Source: Liquorilactobacillus uvarum DSM 19971 (GTDB lineage Bacteria > Bacillota > Bacilli > Lactobacillales > Lactobacillaceae). Taken from it: a DNA stretch of 64,000 bases. Under the pieces are notes generated by a model, which worked only from the letters and a program-made list of their open reading frames with translations, made no database searches and was not told where the DNA came from. A program made the translations under genes and the position numbers. The DNA lies in NCBI RefSeq assembly GCF_001434935.1, contig NZ_AZEG01000002.1, forward strand, positions 62,001 through 126,000, in the 5' to 3' direction. Below, piece after piece: positions 26,623 through 38,348 of the stretch (within the stretch, counting starts at the first letter, position 1; each line of letters opens with the position of its first letter).

Positions 26623-28968
26623 CTACTTATGCCGTTTGAACTTGTCCTTAAACGGACGATTTCCATGAAATTTTTTATGTTCACCGTTATTGCTCTTGGA
26701 CTTACTATAACGCTTGTTGCCATGTGTTTGTTTTTTCCCGCCGCGTTCATTCCGCTTGAAACCACCGTTATTTTTCAATAAGTCTGTTTTAGGCGTGTTT
26801 TCCGGATTTAAAAGTGTAAAGTCAATTTCCTTTTGATCAACATTAACGTTAATCACTTTAACTTTAATTGGCTGCCCTATGCGATATGTTCTCTTCGTAT
26901 GACGACCAACCAGTGCCATCTGTTTTTCAAGATATTCATAATAGTCATCTTTCATTTCACTAATATGAATTAAACCTTCAACTGTATTCTGCAATGACAC
27001 AAACATCCCAAACTTAGTAACCGAACTAACCACTGCATCAAACTCTTCTCCCACGTGATCAGCCATATACTCAGCTTTCTTCATCGCATCAGTATCTCGT
27101 TCAGCATCAATTGCACGTCGTTCCATCTGAGAACTATGTGCTGCAATTTCTGGAATTTCTTCTTTATATTTCTCTTTTGTTTCAGCACTTATTCCATTTT
27201 CTTCATAAAAACGGATCAAACGATGTACTAATAAATCTGGGTAGCGCCGAATTGGAGAAGTGAAATGCGTATAATCATCCGCACCTAAGCCGAAATGACC
27301 TAACGGTTGATCTGCATACTTCGCCTGCTGCATTGAACGTAATAACATTGTAGAAACCATCGCTTCCTCCGGTTTCCCAGCAGCTTTCTTTAAAATATTC
27401 TGCAGCATTTTCGGTTTAACATCGCTACTGCTCCCTGTAGCTTCAATCCCTAAACCAGACAATGCTTCAAAAAAGGAAAGCATTTTTTCGGCTTTAGGTT
27501 TTTCATGAATCCGATAAATAAACGGAACCTTTAAGTTATTAAAGTGCGCAGCTATCGTTTCGTTGGCAGCTAACATAAATGATTCAACTATCCGTTCACT
27601 AATTCCGCGTTCACGCAACTGAATGTCGATAGGATGGCCTTTTTCATCAACAATGATTTTAGCCTCTGTATCTTCAAATTCAATTGCTCCACGTCTTTTT
27701 CTCATTTTTAGTAAAATTTTATGCAGCTCACCCATTGTTTGGAACATAGGTACCAGTTTTGCATAACGTTTCATCGTTTTTTCATCGTGCGATTCTAAAA
27801 TTTTGTTAATAGCAACATAAGTCATACGTTCAGTTGTTTTTATCACACTTGGAAAAATACGATGTTTTACAACTTGCCCCATAGAATCTATTTCCATCTC
27901 ACAACTCATCGCTAATCTCTCAACGCGCGGATTCAACGAACAGATTCCATTTGATAACTTATGCGGCAGCATTGGAATAACACGATCTGTCAAATAGACA
28001 GATGTCCCACGCTCATATGCTTCAGCATTCAGATCTGTCCCTGGAACGACGTAGTGCGAAACATCTGCAATATGCACTCCCAAATGATAATTGCCGTTAT
28101 CAAGTTTCCAAGCCGTGACTGCATCATCAAGATCCTTAGATTCAATGCTATCGATTGTAACCAAATCCTGTTCCGTCAAATCTTCACGTCCAATTTTTTC
28201 CGCGTCCGTGACATGATCAGGAATGTTTTCGACTTCTTTCATAACATCATCTGGAAATTTAGTTGGAATATCATGTTGATATACGACTTGGAGAATATCC
28301 ATCCCTGGATCATTGACATTCCCAATAACTTTTTTTATTACTCCCTTTAGAATACCTGGTAAATGAGCATCAGGATATGCTGTAATATCAGCTAAAACGA
28401 CCTCACCAGGAACAGGTTTTAATCCCTTGTCTTCTACAAGGAACCTATAATTTGACAACTTGCGATCTTTTAACTTGATCTTGCCAATAATTCCCTCTGG
28501 ATAATTTTCAGTTTCATCAACTTGAAACTCTCCTACAACTTGCTCTAATGAATGATGGGCGATGCCTGTAATCTTTCCCTCAGGTCCTCTCCCTGTCGTT
28601 TTATCAGCAGGATGAAGCATCACAAGCTCAACCTCGTCACCATTCAAAGCTGACAAAGTTTGAGTAGGATTTATAAAGTAATCAGGTGTCTCTGGGTCAA
28701 CAGTTACGAATCCGTACCCATGATCATTGGCATGAAAAACACCCACAAGAATTGGTAAATTTTCATCCTTAGCAATTGTAAAAGTTCCATTTTGATTCAA
28801 ATTTACCACTTTATCATGTTCTAACTGTGCAAGAGCTTGAACCACAAACTTAAATTTCCCAGCATCTGTCATTTTGATTGATTCAGCCAATTCCTGAACT
28901 GTAAAAGCTTGATCTGGTGTTGCTTTTAATATTTCTAATAAACTGTCTTTAATCTTATTTTTTTCCAT
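26623..28968 (-). CDS. rnr: ribonuclease R
   Basis: This 3'-5' exoribonuclease degrades structured RNA and works with SmpB-tmRNA. The 781 aa order is an N-terminal winged helix (1-65), cold-shock domains (about 70-230), the RNB catalytic domain starting at IDSIESKDLDDAVTAW (about 255 onward) with the conserved acidic residues, an S1 domain (GEEFDAVVSSVTKFGMFVSL, about 640-720), and a lysine/arginine-rich tail. The ATG lies well before smpB and after secG. Confidence 0.96.
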   Translation of the reverse strand: MEKNKIKDSLLEILKATPDQAFTVQELAESIKMTDAGKFKFVVQALAQLEHDKVVNLNQNGTFTIAKDENLPILVGVFHANDHGYGFVTVDPETPDYFINPTQTLSALNGDEVELVMLHPADKTTGRGPEGKITGIAHHSLEQVVGEFQVDETENYPEGIIGKIKLKDRKLSNYRFLVEDKGLKPVPGEVVLADITAYPDAHLPGILKGVIKKVIGNVNDPGMDILQVVYQHDIPTKFPDDVMKEVENIPDHVTDAEKIGREDLTEQDLVTIDSIESKDLDDAVTAWKLDNGNYHLGVHIADVSHYVVPGTDLNAEAYERGTSVYLTDRVIPMLPHKLSNGICSLNPRVERLAMSCEMEIDSMGQVVKHRIFPSVIKTTERMTYVAINKILESHDEKTMKRYAKLVPMFQTMGELHKILLKMRKRRGAIEFEDTEAKIIVDEKGHPIDIQLRERGISERIVESFMLAANETIAAHFNNLKVPFIYRIHEKPKAEKMLSFFEALSGLGIEATGSSSDVKPKMLQNILKKAAGKPEEAMVSTMLLRSMQQAKYADQPLGHFGLGADDYTHFTSPIRRYPDLLVHRLIRFYEENGISAETKEKYKEEIPEIAAHSSQMERRAIDAERDTDAMKKAEYMADHVGEEFDAVVSSVTKFGMFVSLQNTVEGLIHISEMKDDYYEYLEKQMALVGRHTKRTYRIGQPIKVKVINVNVDQKEIDFTLLNPENTPKTDLLKNNGGFKRNERGGKKQTHGNKRYSKSKSNNGEHKKFHGNRPFKDKFKRHK

Positions 28969-29047
28969 CTATTTCCTCATTCAATTGATTGATTAGTGAC
29001 TTAAGCGTAACATATTTCAACTAATAACTGCACAAAAAAACAAATAA

Positions 29048-29079
29048 AAGACCTCCCAATAACATCAGCAGGAGGTCTT
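29048..29079 (-). terminator. hairpin between secG and rnr
   Basis: AAGACCTCC pairs with GGAGGTCTT across a 14-base loop. On the minus strand it is followed by a tract with T7. It partly separates secG from rnr. Confidence 0.75.
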
Positions 29080-29087
29080 ACTTTTGA

Positions 29088-29324
29088 TCAATGTGATGAA
29101 ACGTAAACCATAGCCAACGAAAGTACAAAAAAGATGACACCTAACACAACTGTCACTTTTTGCATAAATGCTTCAAAACCACGTGGTTTCTGTTTACTAA
29201 AAAGATCAGCTGCTCCCCCTGAGAGCGCAGTCGATGCATTATCAGTCTTAGCAGGCTGCATCATCACAGCAATAATTATTAACACTGAATCGATCATTAA
29301 CAAAGTTAAGAGTAAATTATACAA
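29088..29324 (-). CDS. secG: preprotein translocase subunit SecG
   Basis: This small membrane subunit of SecYEG is 78 aa with two transmembrane segments (about 2-20 and 52-72) joined by a Gly/Ala-rich loop with the family LSGGAADLFSKQKPRG. TTG is the start because AGGAGG ends seven bases upstream. A small hairpin (TTGCC/GGCAA) lies just before the ribosome binding site. It stands between the eno and rnr genes, as in many Lactobacillales. Confidence 0.94.
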   Translation of the reverse strand: MYNLLLTLLMIDSVLIIIAVMMQPAKTDNASTALSGGAADLFSKQKPRGFEAFMQKVTVVLGVIFFVLSLAMVYVSSH

Positions 29325-29712
29325 GCTTCTACCTCCTTGCCTTCTTAGGCAACCTACATCTCCTATAATTTAGCATAAATTCAACCATTTTTCCAGTTTC
29401 AATTTTGTATCTGGATCAAACTACGCAAATAACACCATGTTTAATTGTTATTGTAGCATTTCTTAATTAAAATCATCAATATCAAATACTTTAATTATTA
29501 TAAGGTTAGTCCGACAGAAAGTAGGAATTTTTGATTACAATTCTAAAAATGCATACTAGCTAAATCTTGACTATTGGGAAACTAAAATGCATTTTGTTAA
29601 TTTTTGGAACAGCCCCCAAAAAATATGCAATCAAACAAAAAAACCTGTGGCAAGACTGACGTTCTGCCACAGGTTTTTTCTTACTAATATTCAATTAGTC
29701 AAAAAATTATAT
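29325..29712. other. intergenic region between eno and secG
   Basis: It holds the eno terminator (29641-29676), the secG leader and an inverted pair AAAATGCAT/ATGCATTTT (29546-29554 and 29585-29594) with a long loop. No gene was recognised. Confidence 0.6.
29641..29676 (-). terminator. terminator of the glycolytic operon after eno
   Basis: AAACCTGTGGCA pairs perfectly with TGCCACAGGTTT around a 12-base loop, with A and T tracts outside. It ends the cggR-gap-pgk-tpiA-eno transcripts. Confidence 0.92.
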
Positions 29713-31074
<1,362 letters not shown>

Positions 31075-31142
31075 TTATCTACCTCAACCATATTTTAAAG
31101 GTTTTGCCATCCAGTTTCAATCACTAATAATACAAAACTTTA

Positions 31143-31898
31143 TTAGTCTTTGTAATTTACAAGTTGCAAATATGAATCAGGGACCAGTGAAGCGCCTCCG
31201 ACCAAGCCACCATCAATATTTGCCTTTGACATTAATTCTTTGACATTGGCTGGTTTAACAGAACCACCATATTGAATGCGAACCTTGTCAGCTACTGTTT
31301 GGTCATATAGTTTTGCAACTGTCTTACGTACAACGGCACAAATCTCTTCTGCTTGATCAGAAGAAGCTGTTTTACCAGTTCCAATTGCCCAAATTGGCTC
31401 GTAAGCGATAACTAAACTTGAAACTTGATCTGCTGAAAGGCCCTTGAGAGCAGCAGTTACTTGACCGGCTACCCATTCTTCTGCCTTGCCTGCTTCACGC
31501 GTCTCAAGAGTTTCACCACAACAAATAATCGGTAGTAAACTATTTTTGAAAATAGCATGTGCTTTCTTATTGATGTCTTCATCAGTCTCATGGAAATAAT
31601 CACGACGTTCTGAGTGACCAATGATTACGTAGTCAACGCCCATTTCTTTCAAGACCTTAGGTGAAGTTTCACCCGTAAAGGCACCCTCATCTTCAAAATA
31701 GCAGTTTTCAGCAGCTACCTTTAATTCAGAACCCTTAGCATTTTCGAGCAATGCTGGCAAGTCAACAGCAGGAGCTGCAATAACAGCCTCAACTTTTGTG
31801 CTTGCTGGCAAATTACTTTTAACAGCTTTTACAAACTCAGCAGTTTGTTCTGGATTCATGTTCATTTTCCAGTTTCCTGCAATAATTGGTGTGCGCAC
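31143..31898 (-). CDS. tpiA: triosephosphate isomerase
   Basis: This enzyme interconverts glyceraldehyde-3-phosphate and dihydroxyacetone phosphate. GTG at 31898 gives [13 protein letters not shown] and the normal 251 aa; AAAGGATG precedes it. The catalytic Lys is in NWKMN, His in IIGHSERR and Glu in [11 protein letters not shown], and the phosphate loop is GGSVKPAN. The frame runs open further upstream but has no supporting site. Cotranscribed with pgk and eno. Confidence 0.98.
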   Translation of the reverse strand: MRTPIIAGNWKMNMNPEQTAEFVKAVKSNLPASTKVEAVIAAPAVDLPALLENAKGSELKVAAENCYFEDEGAFTGETSPKVLKEMGVDYVIIGHSERRDYFHETDEDINKKAHAIFKNSLLPIICCGETLETREAGKAEEWVAGQVTAALKGLSADQVSSLVIAYEPIWAIGTGKTASSDQAEEICAVVRKTVAKLYDQTVADKVRIQYGGSVKPANVKELMSKANIDGGLVGGASLVPDSYLQLVNYKD

Positions 31899-31972
31899 GT
31901 ATATCATCCTTTCAAATCTTGATTTAGCAATTAACAATCACACTGAAAATAATTTAGATTATTCAATAAAAA

Positions 31973-33163
31973 TTATTTATCAGAAACAGCTGCGATTCCA
32001 GGTAAAGTCTTTCCTTCAAGATATTCAAGTGATGCTCCGCCACCAGTTGAAATATGAGTAAGCTTATCAGCAACACCTAATTGTTGAACAGCAGCAGTTG
32101 AATCTCCACCACCGACGATTGTTGTTGCTTCAGTTAATGTACCTAAGAATTCACCAACTTCAAGTGTTCCCTTAGCATAGTTGCTCATTTCAAAAACACC
32201 CATTGGTCCGTTCCATACAACTGTCTTAGCATCTTTCAAAACATCCTTAAATAATGCTACAGATTTTGGTCCGATATCAAGAGCCATATATCCATCAGGA
32301 ATATCCCCATCAACGACTTTACTTGGAACATCGTTATCGAATTTTTCAGCTACAACTGAATCAGTTGGTAAGACAAGTTTGTCTCCGGCTTTTTCAATGA
32401 TTGTCTTTGCTAATTCGATTTTATCCTTTTCAACTAAAGAATTACCAATCTTCATACCCTTAGCAGCGTAAAATGTATAAGTCATTCCGCCACCGATAAT
32501 AACTTTATCAGCTTTACCTAAAAGATGATCAATAACACCAATCTTGTCAGAAACTTTAGCACCACCAAGAATTGCTACAAATGGGTGTTTAGGATTGTCA
32601 ACAGCATTGCCTAAAAATTTTATTTCCTTTTCTAGCAAGAAACCAGCTGCAGCTTGGTTCATGTTGCTTGCAATACCAACATTTGAAGCATGTGAGCGAT
32701 GAGCAGTACCGAAAGCATCATTTACATAAACATCACCAAGTGATGCCCAGTACTTCCCAAGTTCAGGATCATTTCCTGATTCTTTTTTGCCATCCAAATC
32801 TTCAAAACGAGTATTTTCAACAAGCAAGATGTCTCCATCGTTCATTTTGTTGATAGCTTCTTCAAGCTGAGGTCCGCGTGTTGCGGGGACAAAAGTTACA
32901 GGTTTCTTAACTAAGTCAGCAAGACGTTCTGCGACAGGGCGAAGTGAAAGTTCCTTCTTATCTTCCTCTTTTTTTACACGACCAAGATGTGAGAAAAGAA
33001 TGGCTTTGCCACCGTTTTCAGCAACATACTTGATAGTTGGTAAAGCAGCAACGATTCGGTTGTCATTACCAATGACACCATTTTTGATAGGAACATTGAA
33101 ATCAACACGGATCAAAACTTTTTTATCCTTAACATCTAAATCAGAAACAATTAATTTAGCCAT
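31973..33163 (-). CDS. pgk: phosphoglycerate kinase
   Basis: This enzyme transfers phosphate from 1,3-bisphosphoglycerate to ADP. The 396 aa product begins [15 protein letters not shown], with RVDFNVP, SHLGR, the hinge region, and the nucleotide segment [10 protein letters not shown] near the C-terminus. ATG at 33163 has TTGGAGG nine bases upstream; a few upstream codons of open frame are not used. It is in the glycolytic operon. Confidence 0.98.
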   Translation of the reverse strand: MAKLIVSDLDVKDKKVLIRVDFNVPIKNGVIGNDNRIVAALPTIKYVAENGGKAILFSHLGRVKKEEDKKELSLRPVAERLADLVKKPVTFVPATRGPQLEEAINKMNDGDILLVENTRFEDLDGKKESGNDPELGKYWASLGDVYVNDAFGTAHRSHASNVGIASNMNQAAAGFLLEKEIKFLGNAVDNPKHPFVAILGGAKVSDKIGVIDHLLGKADKVIIGGGMTYTFYAAKGMKIGNSLVEKDKIELAKTIIEKAGDKLVLPTDSVVAEKFDNDVPSKVVDGDIPDGYMALDIGPKSVALFKDVLKDAKTVVWNGPMGVFEMSNYAKGTLEVGEFLGTLTEATTIVGGGDSTAAVQQLGVADKLTHISTGGGASLEYLEGKTLPGIAAVSDK

Positions 33164-33280
33164 AAAAAGCAATCCTCCAATTTATAATTTAAAAACAAAA
33201 GGCGAAGAGAGTATTGCCTCCCCCCGCCTCGATGACTTGCAATTAGTTCAGTTCATCAACTTAGCGCTAAAAGCTAAATC

Positions 33281-34294
33281 TTAAAGCAAACTAGCAAATT
33301 TTTCCAATGTACGGATCATTTGAGCAGTAAAGCCTGATTCGTTATCGTACCATGCAACAGTCTTAACAACTTGTCCTTCACCCTTACCAACAACTTGTGT
33401 TTGTGTAGGATCAAAAACAGAACCGAATGTTGTACCGATAACATCTGAAGAAACGATACCATCATTGTTGTAACCGAATGATGCATTGCCTTCAGTAACT
33501 TTTTTAACTGCTGCATTAACTTCGTCAGCCGTAACTTCTTTGTCAAGAGTTGTAACTAATTCTGTTAATGAACCTGTGATAACTGGTACACGTTGTGCAT
33601 GTCCATCCAATTTACCTTGCAATTCTGGAACAACCAAGCCAAGTGCTTTAGCAGCCCCTGTTGAATGAGGAATTGTATTTTGTGCAGCAGCACGTGCATT
33701 ACGAACATTACCACCACGATCTGGACCATCTTGTAATTTTTGTGTAGCTGTGTAAGCATGGATTGTTGTCATTGTACCAGCTTTGATACCGAATGCATCA
33801 TTAACAGCTTTTGCAAGTGGTGCCAAGCAGTTTGTTGTACATGAAGCAGCAGAAACGATCTTGTCTTCTGGAGCCAATGTGTCATCATTAACACTGTAAA
33901 CGATTGTACGAACATCGCCAGCTGGAGCAGAGATCAAAACGCGTTTTGCGCCTGCTTCGATATGTGCTGAAGCTTTTTCTTTTGATGTGTAGAAACCAGT
34001 TGATTCAAGAACTAATTCAACACCATCATTTTTAACCCAAGGAATATTACGTGCATCTGCTTCTGCATAAACAGGGATTGTCTTACCATTAACAATAAGA
34101 GCGTTATCCGTAGCAGAGATTTCAGCGTCAAATTGGCCATGAGCTGTATCGTATTTCAATAAATGTGCCAACATAGCTGGGGAAGTTAAATCATTGATAG
34201 CAACAACTTCCAAACTTTCTGAAGTTTCAGCAATACGACGGAATGCTAAACGACCAATGCGGCCAAAACCATTAATACCTACTTTAGTAGTCAT
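33281..34294 (-). CDS. gap: glyceraldehyde-3-phosphate dehydrogenase (type I, glycolytic)
   Basis: This NAD-dependent enzyme is 337 aa with [15 protein letters not shown] at the N-terminus and the catalytic cysteine loop [15 protein letters not shown] (about 148-162). [10 protein letters not shown] and the [10 protein letters not shown] segment are intact. It is transcribed after cggR, 61 bp away, and is the flux-controlled gene of the CggR regulon. Confidence 0.98.
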   Translation of the reverse strand: MTTKVGINGFGRIGRLAFRRIAETSESLEVVAINDLTSPAMLAHLLKYDTAHGQFDAEISATDNALIVNGKTIPVYAEADARNIPWVKNDGVELVLESTGFYTSKEKASAHIEAGAKRVLISAPAGDVRTIVYSVNDDTLAPEDKIVSAASCTTNCLAPLAKAVNDAFGIKAGTMTTIHAYTATQKLQDGPDRGGNVRNARAAAQNTIPHSTGAAKALGLVVPELQGKLDGHAQRVPVITGSLTELVTTLDKEVTADEVNAAVKKVTEGNASFGYNNDGIVSSDVIGTTFGSVFDPTQTQVVGKGEGQVVKTVAWYDNESGFTAQMIRTLEKFASLL

Positions 34295-34355
34295 ACTAAA
34301 ATTTCCTCCTTTAGGAAATAAAAAATTTATTTTAAAAAGCGGTGTCGGTTAAACA

Positions 34356-35384
34356 CTACTCTTTTAAAATCACTTTAGCTGCCCCTTCATCTGTCACTAA
34401 ACAGGTTTGCCGAGGGGCCAACTTCATGTAAGCGACAATTGCTTTGGCCTTAGACACACCACCCGCAACCGCGATTACACTTTTCATATTAGCGAGATCC
34501 TCAAGCTGTAAACCAACACGCGGAATTTTATAAACTATTCGGCCTTTTTCATCAAAAAAATATCCGAACGCTTCACCTACAGCACGTTTACGCTTGAGTT
34601 CATCTATACTTTCCTCTGACATATCGCGTCTTTTAGCCATCGTAATAGCTTCTCCGATACTATGTATAACAGCATTACTGCCGCGGATAAGCTGAACGAC
34701 TTCTAAAATACTCGGTTCTTGCATCAAAGGTTCATAAGCTTTCTCGCTGAGCTGCTCTGGCACATATAGTGTACGATGTTTCCCACCTGTACGTAATGCC
34801 ATTTGAGCACTCACATTATTAGCTTGGATGTCGACTGCCTCGCCAACCCCTCCACGTGCTGGAACAAAGAGCAAATCTCTTTTTTCAGCAACCTTAGGAG
34901 TGAGACAAGCAGCGATTCTCGCCATTGTTGTACCGCCCATAACTGCGATTACATTTCTGCCTTCAGGCAATAAAGCCTGTAAGGTGTCATTAACGAGCTT
35001 ACCCATTATTTCAATAACTTTAACCTGCTCATCACAGTTTCCAGAAACAATCAAGCAACGATCAATTTCCAAAAATTCACTAAGCCTTTTTTCACGCTGC
35101 TGGATTCCAGCGAGCTGATCCATCAAACCGCGAAGTTTATGAATAACGACTTTACCTTCATCCGTTATTATCATTCCTGACTTCGTTGAAGTAATCAAGC
35201 CTTGCCGTTTGAGAAAATCAGTTTCTGTCCGCAACACCCGTTCGGTCACACCAATTTCTTGCGCCAGCAGACGTCTTCCGATAGGCCCTGACCAGTATAT
35301 ATGATGCATTATCATAAATCTCTGCACCATGATCTCTACCATGTCAGGTGCGATCTTTTCTATCCACTCTAATTCTTGGCGCAT
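34356..35384 (-). CDS. cggR: central glycolytic genes regulator CggR
   Basis: This SorC/DeoR-family repressor senses fructose-1,6-bisphosphate and controls gap operons. The 342 aa product has an N-terminal winged helix (GRRLLAQEIGVTERVLRTETDFLKRQG) and the sugar-phosphate-binding C domain with GGTTMARIA, PARGGVGEAVDIQ and the late VIAVAGG. ATG at 35384 is chosen because AGGAAGGG lies seven bases upstream; the longer frame into the leader has no site. It leads the glycolytic cluster and probably represses itself. Confidence 0.94.
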   Translation of the reverse strand: MRQELEWIEKIAPDMVEIMVQRFMIMHHIYWSGPIGRRLLAQEIGVTERVLRTETDFLKRQGLITSTKSGMIITDEGKVVIHKLRGLMDQLAGIQQREKRLSEFLEIDRCLIVSGNCDEQVKVIEIMGKLVNDTLQALLPEGRNVIAVMGGTTMARIAACLTPKVAEKRDLLFVPARGGVGEAVDIQANNVSAQMALRTGGKHRTLYVPEQLSEKAYEPLMQEPSILEVVQLIRGSNAVIHSIGEAITMAKRRDMSEESIDELKRKRAVGEAFGYFFDEKGRIVYKIPRVGLQLEDLANMKSVIAVAGGVSKAKAIVAYMKLAPRQTCLVTDEGAAKVILKE

Positions 35385-35402
35385 TCTAAGACCCTTCCTA
35401 GC

Positions 35403-35439
35403 GGGACTACTTTTGTCCAGCGGTGTCACAAAGCGACCC
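35403..35439 (-). promoter_or_regulatory. candidate CggR operator
   Basis: GGGACTACTTTTGTCC (35403-35418) and, in opposite orientation, GGGTCGCTTTGTGACAC (35423-35439) resemble each other and the GGGAC/GTCC half-sites of the B. subtilis CggR operator. They lie between the candidate cggR promoter and the cggR ribosome binding site. Confidence 0.5.
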
Positions 35440-35513
35440 ATCAAGCTAAAAAAAACAAAGCACAACAACAATTCTGTTCTCTTAAATTGTTCCCATACCT
35501 CATCACAGTTTGC

Positions 35514-35542
35514 ATTATAGCAATAATTATCACCTATTGCAA
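35514..35542 (-). promoter_or_regulatory. cggR operon promoter
   Basis: TTGCAA (35537-35542) and a perfect TATAAT (minus strand, 35514-35519) are 17 bp apart. Transcription would start near 35507, giving a leader of about 120 nt that contains the candidate operator. Confidence 0.65.
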
Positions 35543-35719
35543 GCAACGAACACAAAACTGAAAAACGTCTAAAATCCGTACTCAAGCAATGAATCTTTTT
35601 TTAAAAATTACAATTTGCGAATGTTTTTTTTGAATTTCAGTTATTTTTTTTATAATAGCGAACAATAATCCGTTATAGTTAGTTCTTGTATTTTATTTTA
35701 AGAATTAATTTTTGCTTTT

Positions 35720-37048
35720 TCAATCAAATCTTTTACGTTTGCTTGAAGAAGGGATCCCCACCAGATCTCGATATTTTGCAACAGTTCTGCGTGAAATCTC
35801 AATTCCATTTTGACTAAGCTGCTGTACTATTTTGCTGTCTGATAATGGTTTCGCTTTGTCTTCAGCATCAACTAACGCCTTTATCTGTGACTGAACAGCA
35901 TCTGCCGTTAACTCTTCATCTTCTCTATTACTGTTAACCGTTTTAGTAAAGAAATGGCGTAACTCAAAGACTCCAAAATTGCATTTTAAATATTTACCGT
36001 TGACTGCGCGACTAACAGTTGATTCATGAAGATGTAATTCATGCGCAATTTCACGCAAAAGTAACGGATTAAGCGGGTGGTCTTCTCTGAGAAAGAAACC
36101 AGCTTGATGCTTAATAAGCGCCTGTCCCACACGCTCAATAGTTGAACCGCGTCTTTCAAGATTTTGTGCAATGTTAAGATAATCGGCCTTTTTTTCGCGT
36201 AAATATTTTTTAACATCCTTATCCGGCATATGAGCAAACTCCGCAAAATACTTTTGTTTAAAAACAACCAGTGGTCTGCTTTGCCTCGTAATTCTTAACT
36301 CGACTTTTTGTCTTTCTTTATCAATATCTACTAAGAGATCGGGATATACATACCCAATATCATCTTGCCCAAAAGCTGCTCCTGGAGCTGGAGACAAAGT
36401 CCGCACATAATCAAAGATTTTTTGAATTTCTTCCAATGAGATTGCAAATTTACGCGATATCTCTGTCCACTTACGATCAGCAAATTGGACAAAAGCTTGG
36501 TCAACGACTTCGTAAGCATGTCTCGGAGCATTATCGCTATTTTCAATTTGCAATAAAAGACATTCTTGCAGATTTCGTGCGCCAATACCTGGAGGATCCA
36601 GTTGCTGCAATAATGTCAGTGCGTCCAATAACGTTGTTTGATCGACCTTAGTTTTTTTAAGAATTTCTGCAAAATCGATCCTTAAATAACCATTCGTATC
36701 TAGGTGATCGATCAAGAAGACAACCCAACCCCTTAGAACCGATTTTCTCATTGTTAAATGGACTTGCGATAAAAGATAGTCATAAAGTGACTGTTGTTTG
36801 TGCTCGGCTGTTTGTGAGATCCAATCATCTTTGTCCTCGTTACTGCCGCTAGAATTAATAGAGCTTCCCGCATAACTCATGCGATCATTAATTTTTATAA
36901 ATGGGTTATCCAATTGCTTTTGAGATAAAAAAACATGTAAATCTTCAATACTATATCTCAGAATTTGGATAGACTGTTGCATTTGCTGTGTCATTGCAAG
37001 TTTTTGAACTTGTTTCTGTTCTTGACCATATATTTGTTCAAGAGGCAT
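35720..37048 (-). CDS. rpoN: RNA polymerase sigma-54 factor
   Basis: This alternative sigma factor recognises -24/-12 promoters and needs an AAA+ activator. In lactobacilli it usually serves sugar PTS operons such as mannose. The 442 aa protein has the Gln-rich region I (LAMTQQMQQSIQILRYS), the core-binding domain, the helix-turn-helix HLHESTVSRAVNGKYL and the RpoN box SRRTVAKYRDLVGIPSS at the C-terminus. ATG at 37048 has AGGTGA eight bases upstream; an in-frame TTG 11 codons earlier lacks a site. No sigma-54 activator gene is in this window. Confidence 0.95.
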   Translation of the reverse strand: MPLEQIYGQEQKQVQKLAMTQQMQQSIQILRYSIEDLHVFLSQKQLDNPFIKINDRMSYAGSSINSSGSNEDKDDWISQTAEHKQQSLYDYLLSQVHLTMRKSVLRGWVVFLIDHLDTNGYLRIDFAEILKKTKVDQTTLLDALTLLQQLDPPGIGARNLQECLLLQIENSDNAPRHAYEVVDQAFVQFADRKWTEISRKFAISLEEIQKIFDYVRTLSPAPGAAFGQDDIGYVYPDLLVDIDKERQKVELRITRQSRPLVVFKQKYFAEFAHMPDKDVKKYLREKKADYLNIAQNLERRGSTIERVGQALIKHQAGFFLREDHPLNPLLLREIAHELHLHESTVSRAVNGKYLKCNFGVFELRHFFTKTVNSNREDEELTADAVQSQIKALVDAEDKAKPLSDSKIVQQLSQNGIEISRRTVAKYRDLVGIPSSSKRKRFD

Positions 37049-37115
37049 TTTTATTTTCACCTGACTTTTTTTACTTGTCAATTTTGTATCTTTCCGTTAG
37101 AATAGGAGGAGTGTT

Positions 37116-37187
37116 GCGCCGCTAGTGTAATGGATCGCACGCAAGATTCCGGTTCTTGTAATGTGGGTTCGACTCCCACGTGGCGCA
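37116..37187 (+). tRNA. tRNA-Arg (anticodon CCG)
   Basis: A full cloverleaf folds: acceptor GCGCCGC/GTGGCGC with one G-U, D arm GTGT/GCAC, anticodon stem CAAGA/TCTTG with loop TTCCGGT (CCG at 37149-37151), T arm GTGGG-TTCGACT-CCCAC, and discriminator A. CCA is not encoded. It reads the rare CGG codon. It is divergent from rpoN. Confidence 0.93.
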
Positions 37188-37246
37188 TAACGAAATATCC
37201 CTAATTGATACTTTTTATTTTAGACATCTTAAGATCAATTAACTTA

Positions 37247-37285
37247 GAGGCTGAGCCAGATCGAATAGGCTTGGCTTTCTTTTTT
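37247..37285 (+). terminator. terminator downstream of the tRNA
   Basis: An 11-bp stem with several G-U pairs (GAGGCTGAGCC/GGCTTGGCTTT) is followed by a T-rich run. It lies 60 bp after the tRNA. Confidence 0.7.
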
Positions 37286-37448
37286 ACACATCTATTGTTT
37301 TAATCATAGATAGCTTTTCATAATTCTAAGGGCAAAACTAGACATTGTAATGCCTTTCACAACCCCGATATTTATTCTAACATTAAACTGCCTAGTTAGT
37401 CGAAAGTAACGTTGCACTATTAAGAGATAAAAATTTTGTTGCTGTTTA

Positions 37449-37478
37449 TTTGACCTTTTTTGACCAATAGTTTAAACT
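37449..37478 (+). promoter_or_regulatory. clpP promoter with CtsR box
   Basis: TTTGACC-TTT-TTTGACC (37449-37465) is, on the other strand, a perfect CtsR heptad repeat GGTCAAA-AAA-GGTCAAA. It overlaps the -35 TTGACC (37450-37455), followed at 17 bp by TAAACT (37473-37478). CtsR would repress clpP until heat or protein stress. Confidence 0.85.
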
Positions 37479-37539
37479 AGCAACATAGACTTATGAATGC
37501 TAAAATTAATGGCGTTAAAATAGTTAGGAGGTACTACAG

Positions 37540-38133
37540 ATGAATTTAGTTCCTACAGTTATTGAACAATCATCAAGAGGTGAACGTGCATACGATATCT
37601 ACTCACGTCTCCTGAAAGATCGGATTATTATGCTTTCGGGTGAGGTTAATGATGATATGGCCAATGCCATTATTGCACAGTTACTTTTCTTGGATGCACA
37701 AGATTCAGAAAAAGACATTTATATTTACATCAACTCTCCTGGTGGCAGTGTGACTGCCGGTTTAGCCATCTATGATACAATGAACTTTGTCAATGCCGAC
37801 GTTCAAACAATCGTGATGGGTATGGCAGCCTCAATGGCCAGTGTATTAGCAACTGCTGGTACCAAAGGTAAACGCTTTGCGCTACCTAACTCTGAGGTCA
37901 TGATTCACCAACCTCTTGGCGGAGCTCAAGGTCAAGCAACTGAAATTGGAATTGCTGCTCAACATATTCTTAAAACACGTAAATTAATCAACAAAATTTT
38001 GGCTGATGGTTCTGGTCAAGATATCGAAGTTGTTAACCGCGATACAGAGCGTGATAACTTCATGTCAGCACAAGAAGCTGTTGATTATGGTTTAATTGAT
38101 GGCATTATGAAAAACAAGAAAAAAATTAAATAA
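37540..38133 (+). CDS. clpP: ATP-dependent Clp protease proteolytic subunit ClpP
   Basis: This tetradecameric serine protease works with ClpX, ClpC and ClpE. The 197 aa protein has the triad Ser98 (GMAASMASV), His123 (MIHQPLGG) and Asp172, and the axial N-terminal loop region [20 protein letters not shown]. The ATG follows TAGGAGGT. It is monocistronic behind a CtsR box. It is the protease end of the MecA- and SpxH-mediated degradation routes encoded elsewhere in the window. Confidence 0.98.
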   Translation: MNLVPTVIEQSSRGERAYDIYSRLLKDRIIMLSGEVNDDMANAIIAQLLFLDAQDSEKDIYIYINSPGGSVTAGLAIYDTMNFVNADVQTIVMGMAASMASVLATAGTKGKRFALPNSEVMIHQPLGGAQGQATEIGIAAQHILKTRKLINKILADGSGQDIEVVNRDTERDNFMSAQEAVDYGLIDGIMKNKKKIK

Positions 38134-38144
38134 TTACTGCATAG

Positions 38145-38177
38145 AAAAAATGATGTCATTTATGGCATCATTTTTTT
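38145..38177 (+). terminator. terminator after clpP
   Basis: AAAAAATGATG-CAT pairs with ATG-CATCATTTTTTT around a tiny loop. Confidence 0.9.
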
Positions 38178-38348
38178 GCACATATCATTCAAATTAAATG
38201 CGAATACAAATTCCATTATAATTACGCACAAAACAGAGAAAAAACTCGGTTCAAAATCGAATTCCAAGTCTCGCCATCACTTTGTTTAGTATCTTTTACC
38301 TCCACTCACAACAAATTCAAGCTAATCCACAAGTAAAAACTTGCTAAA

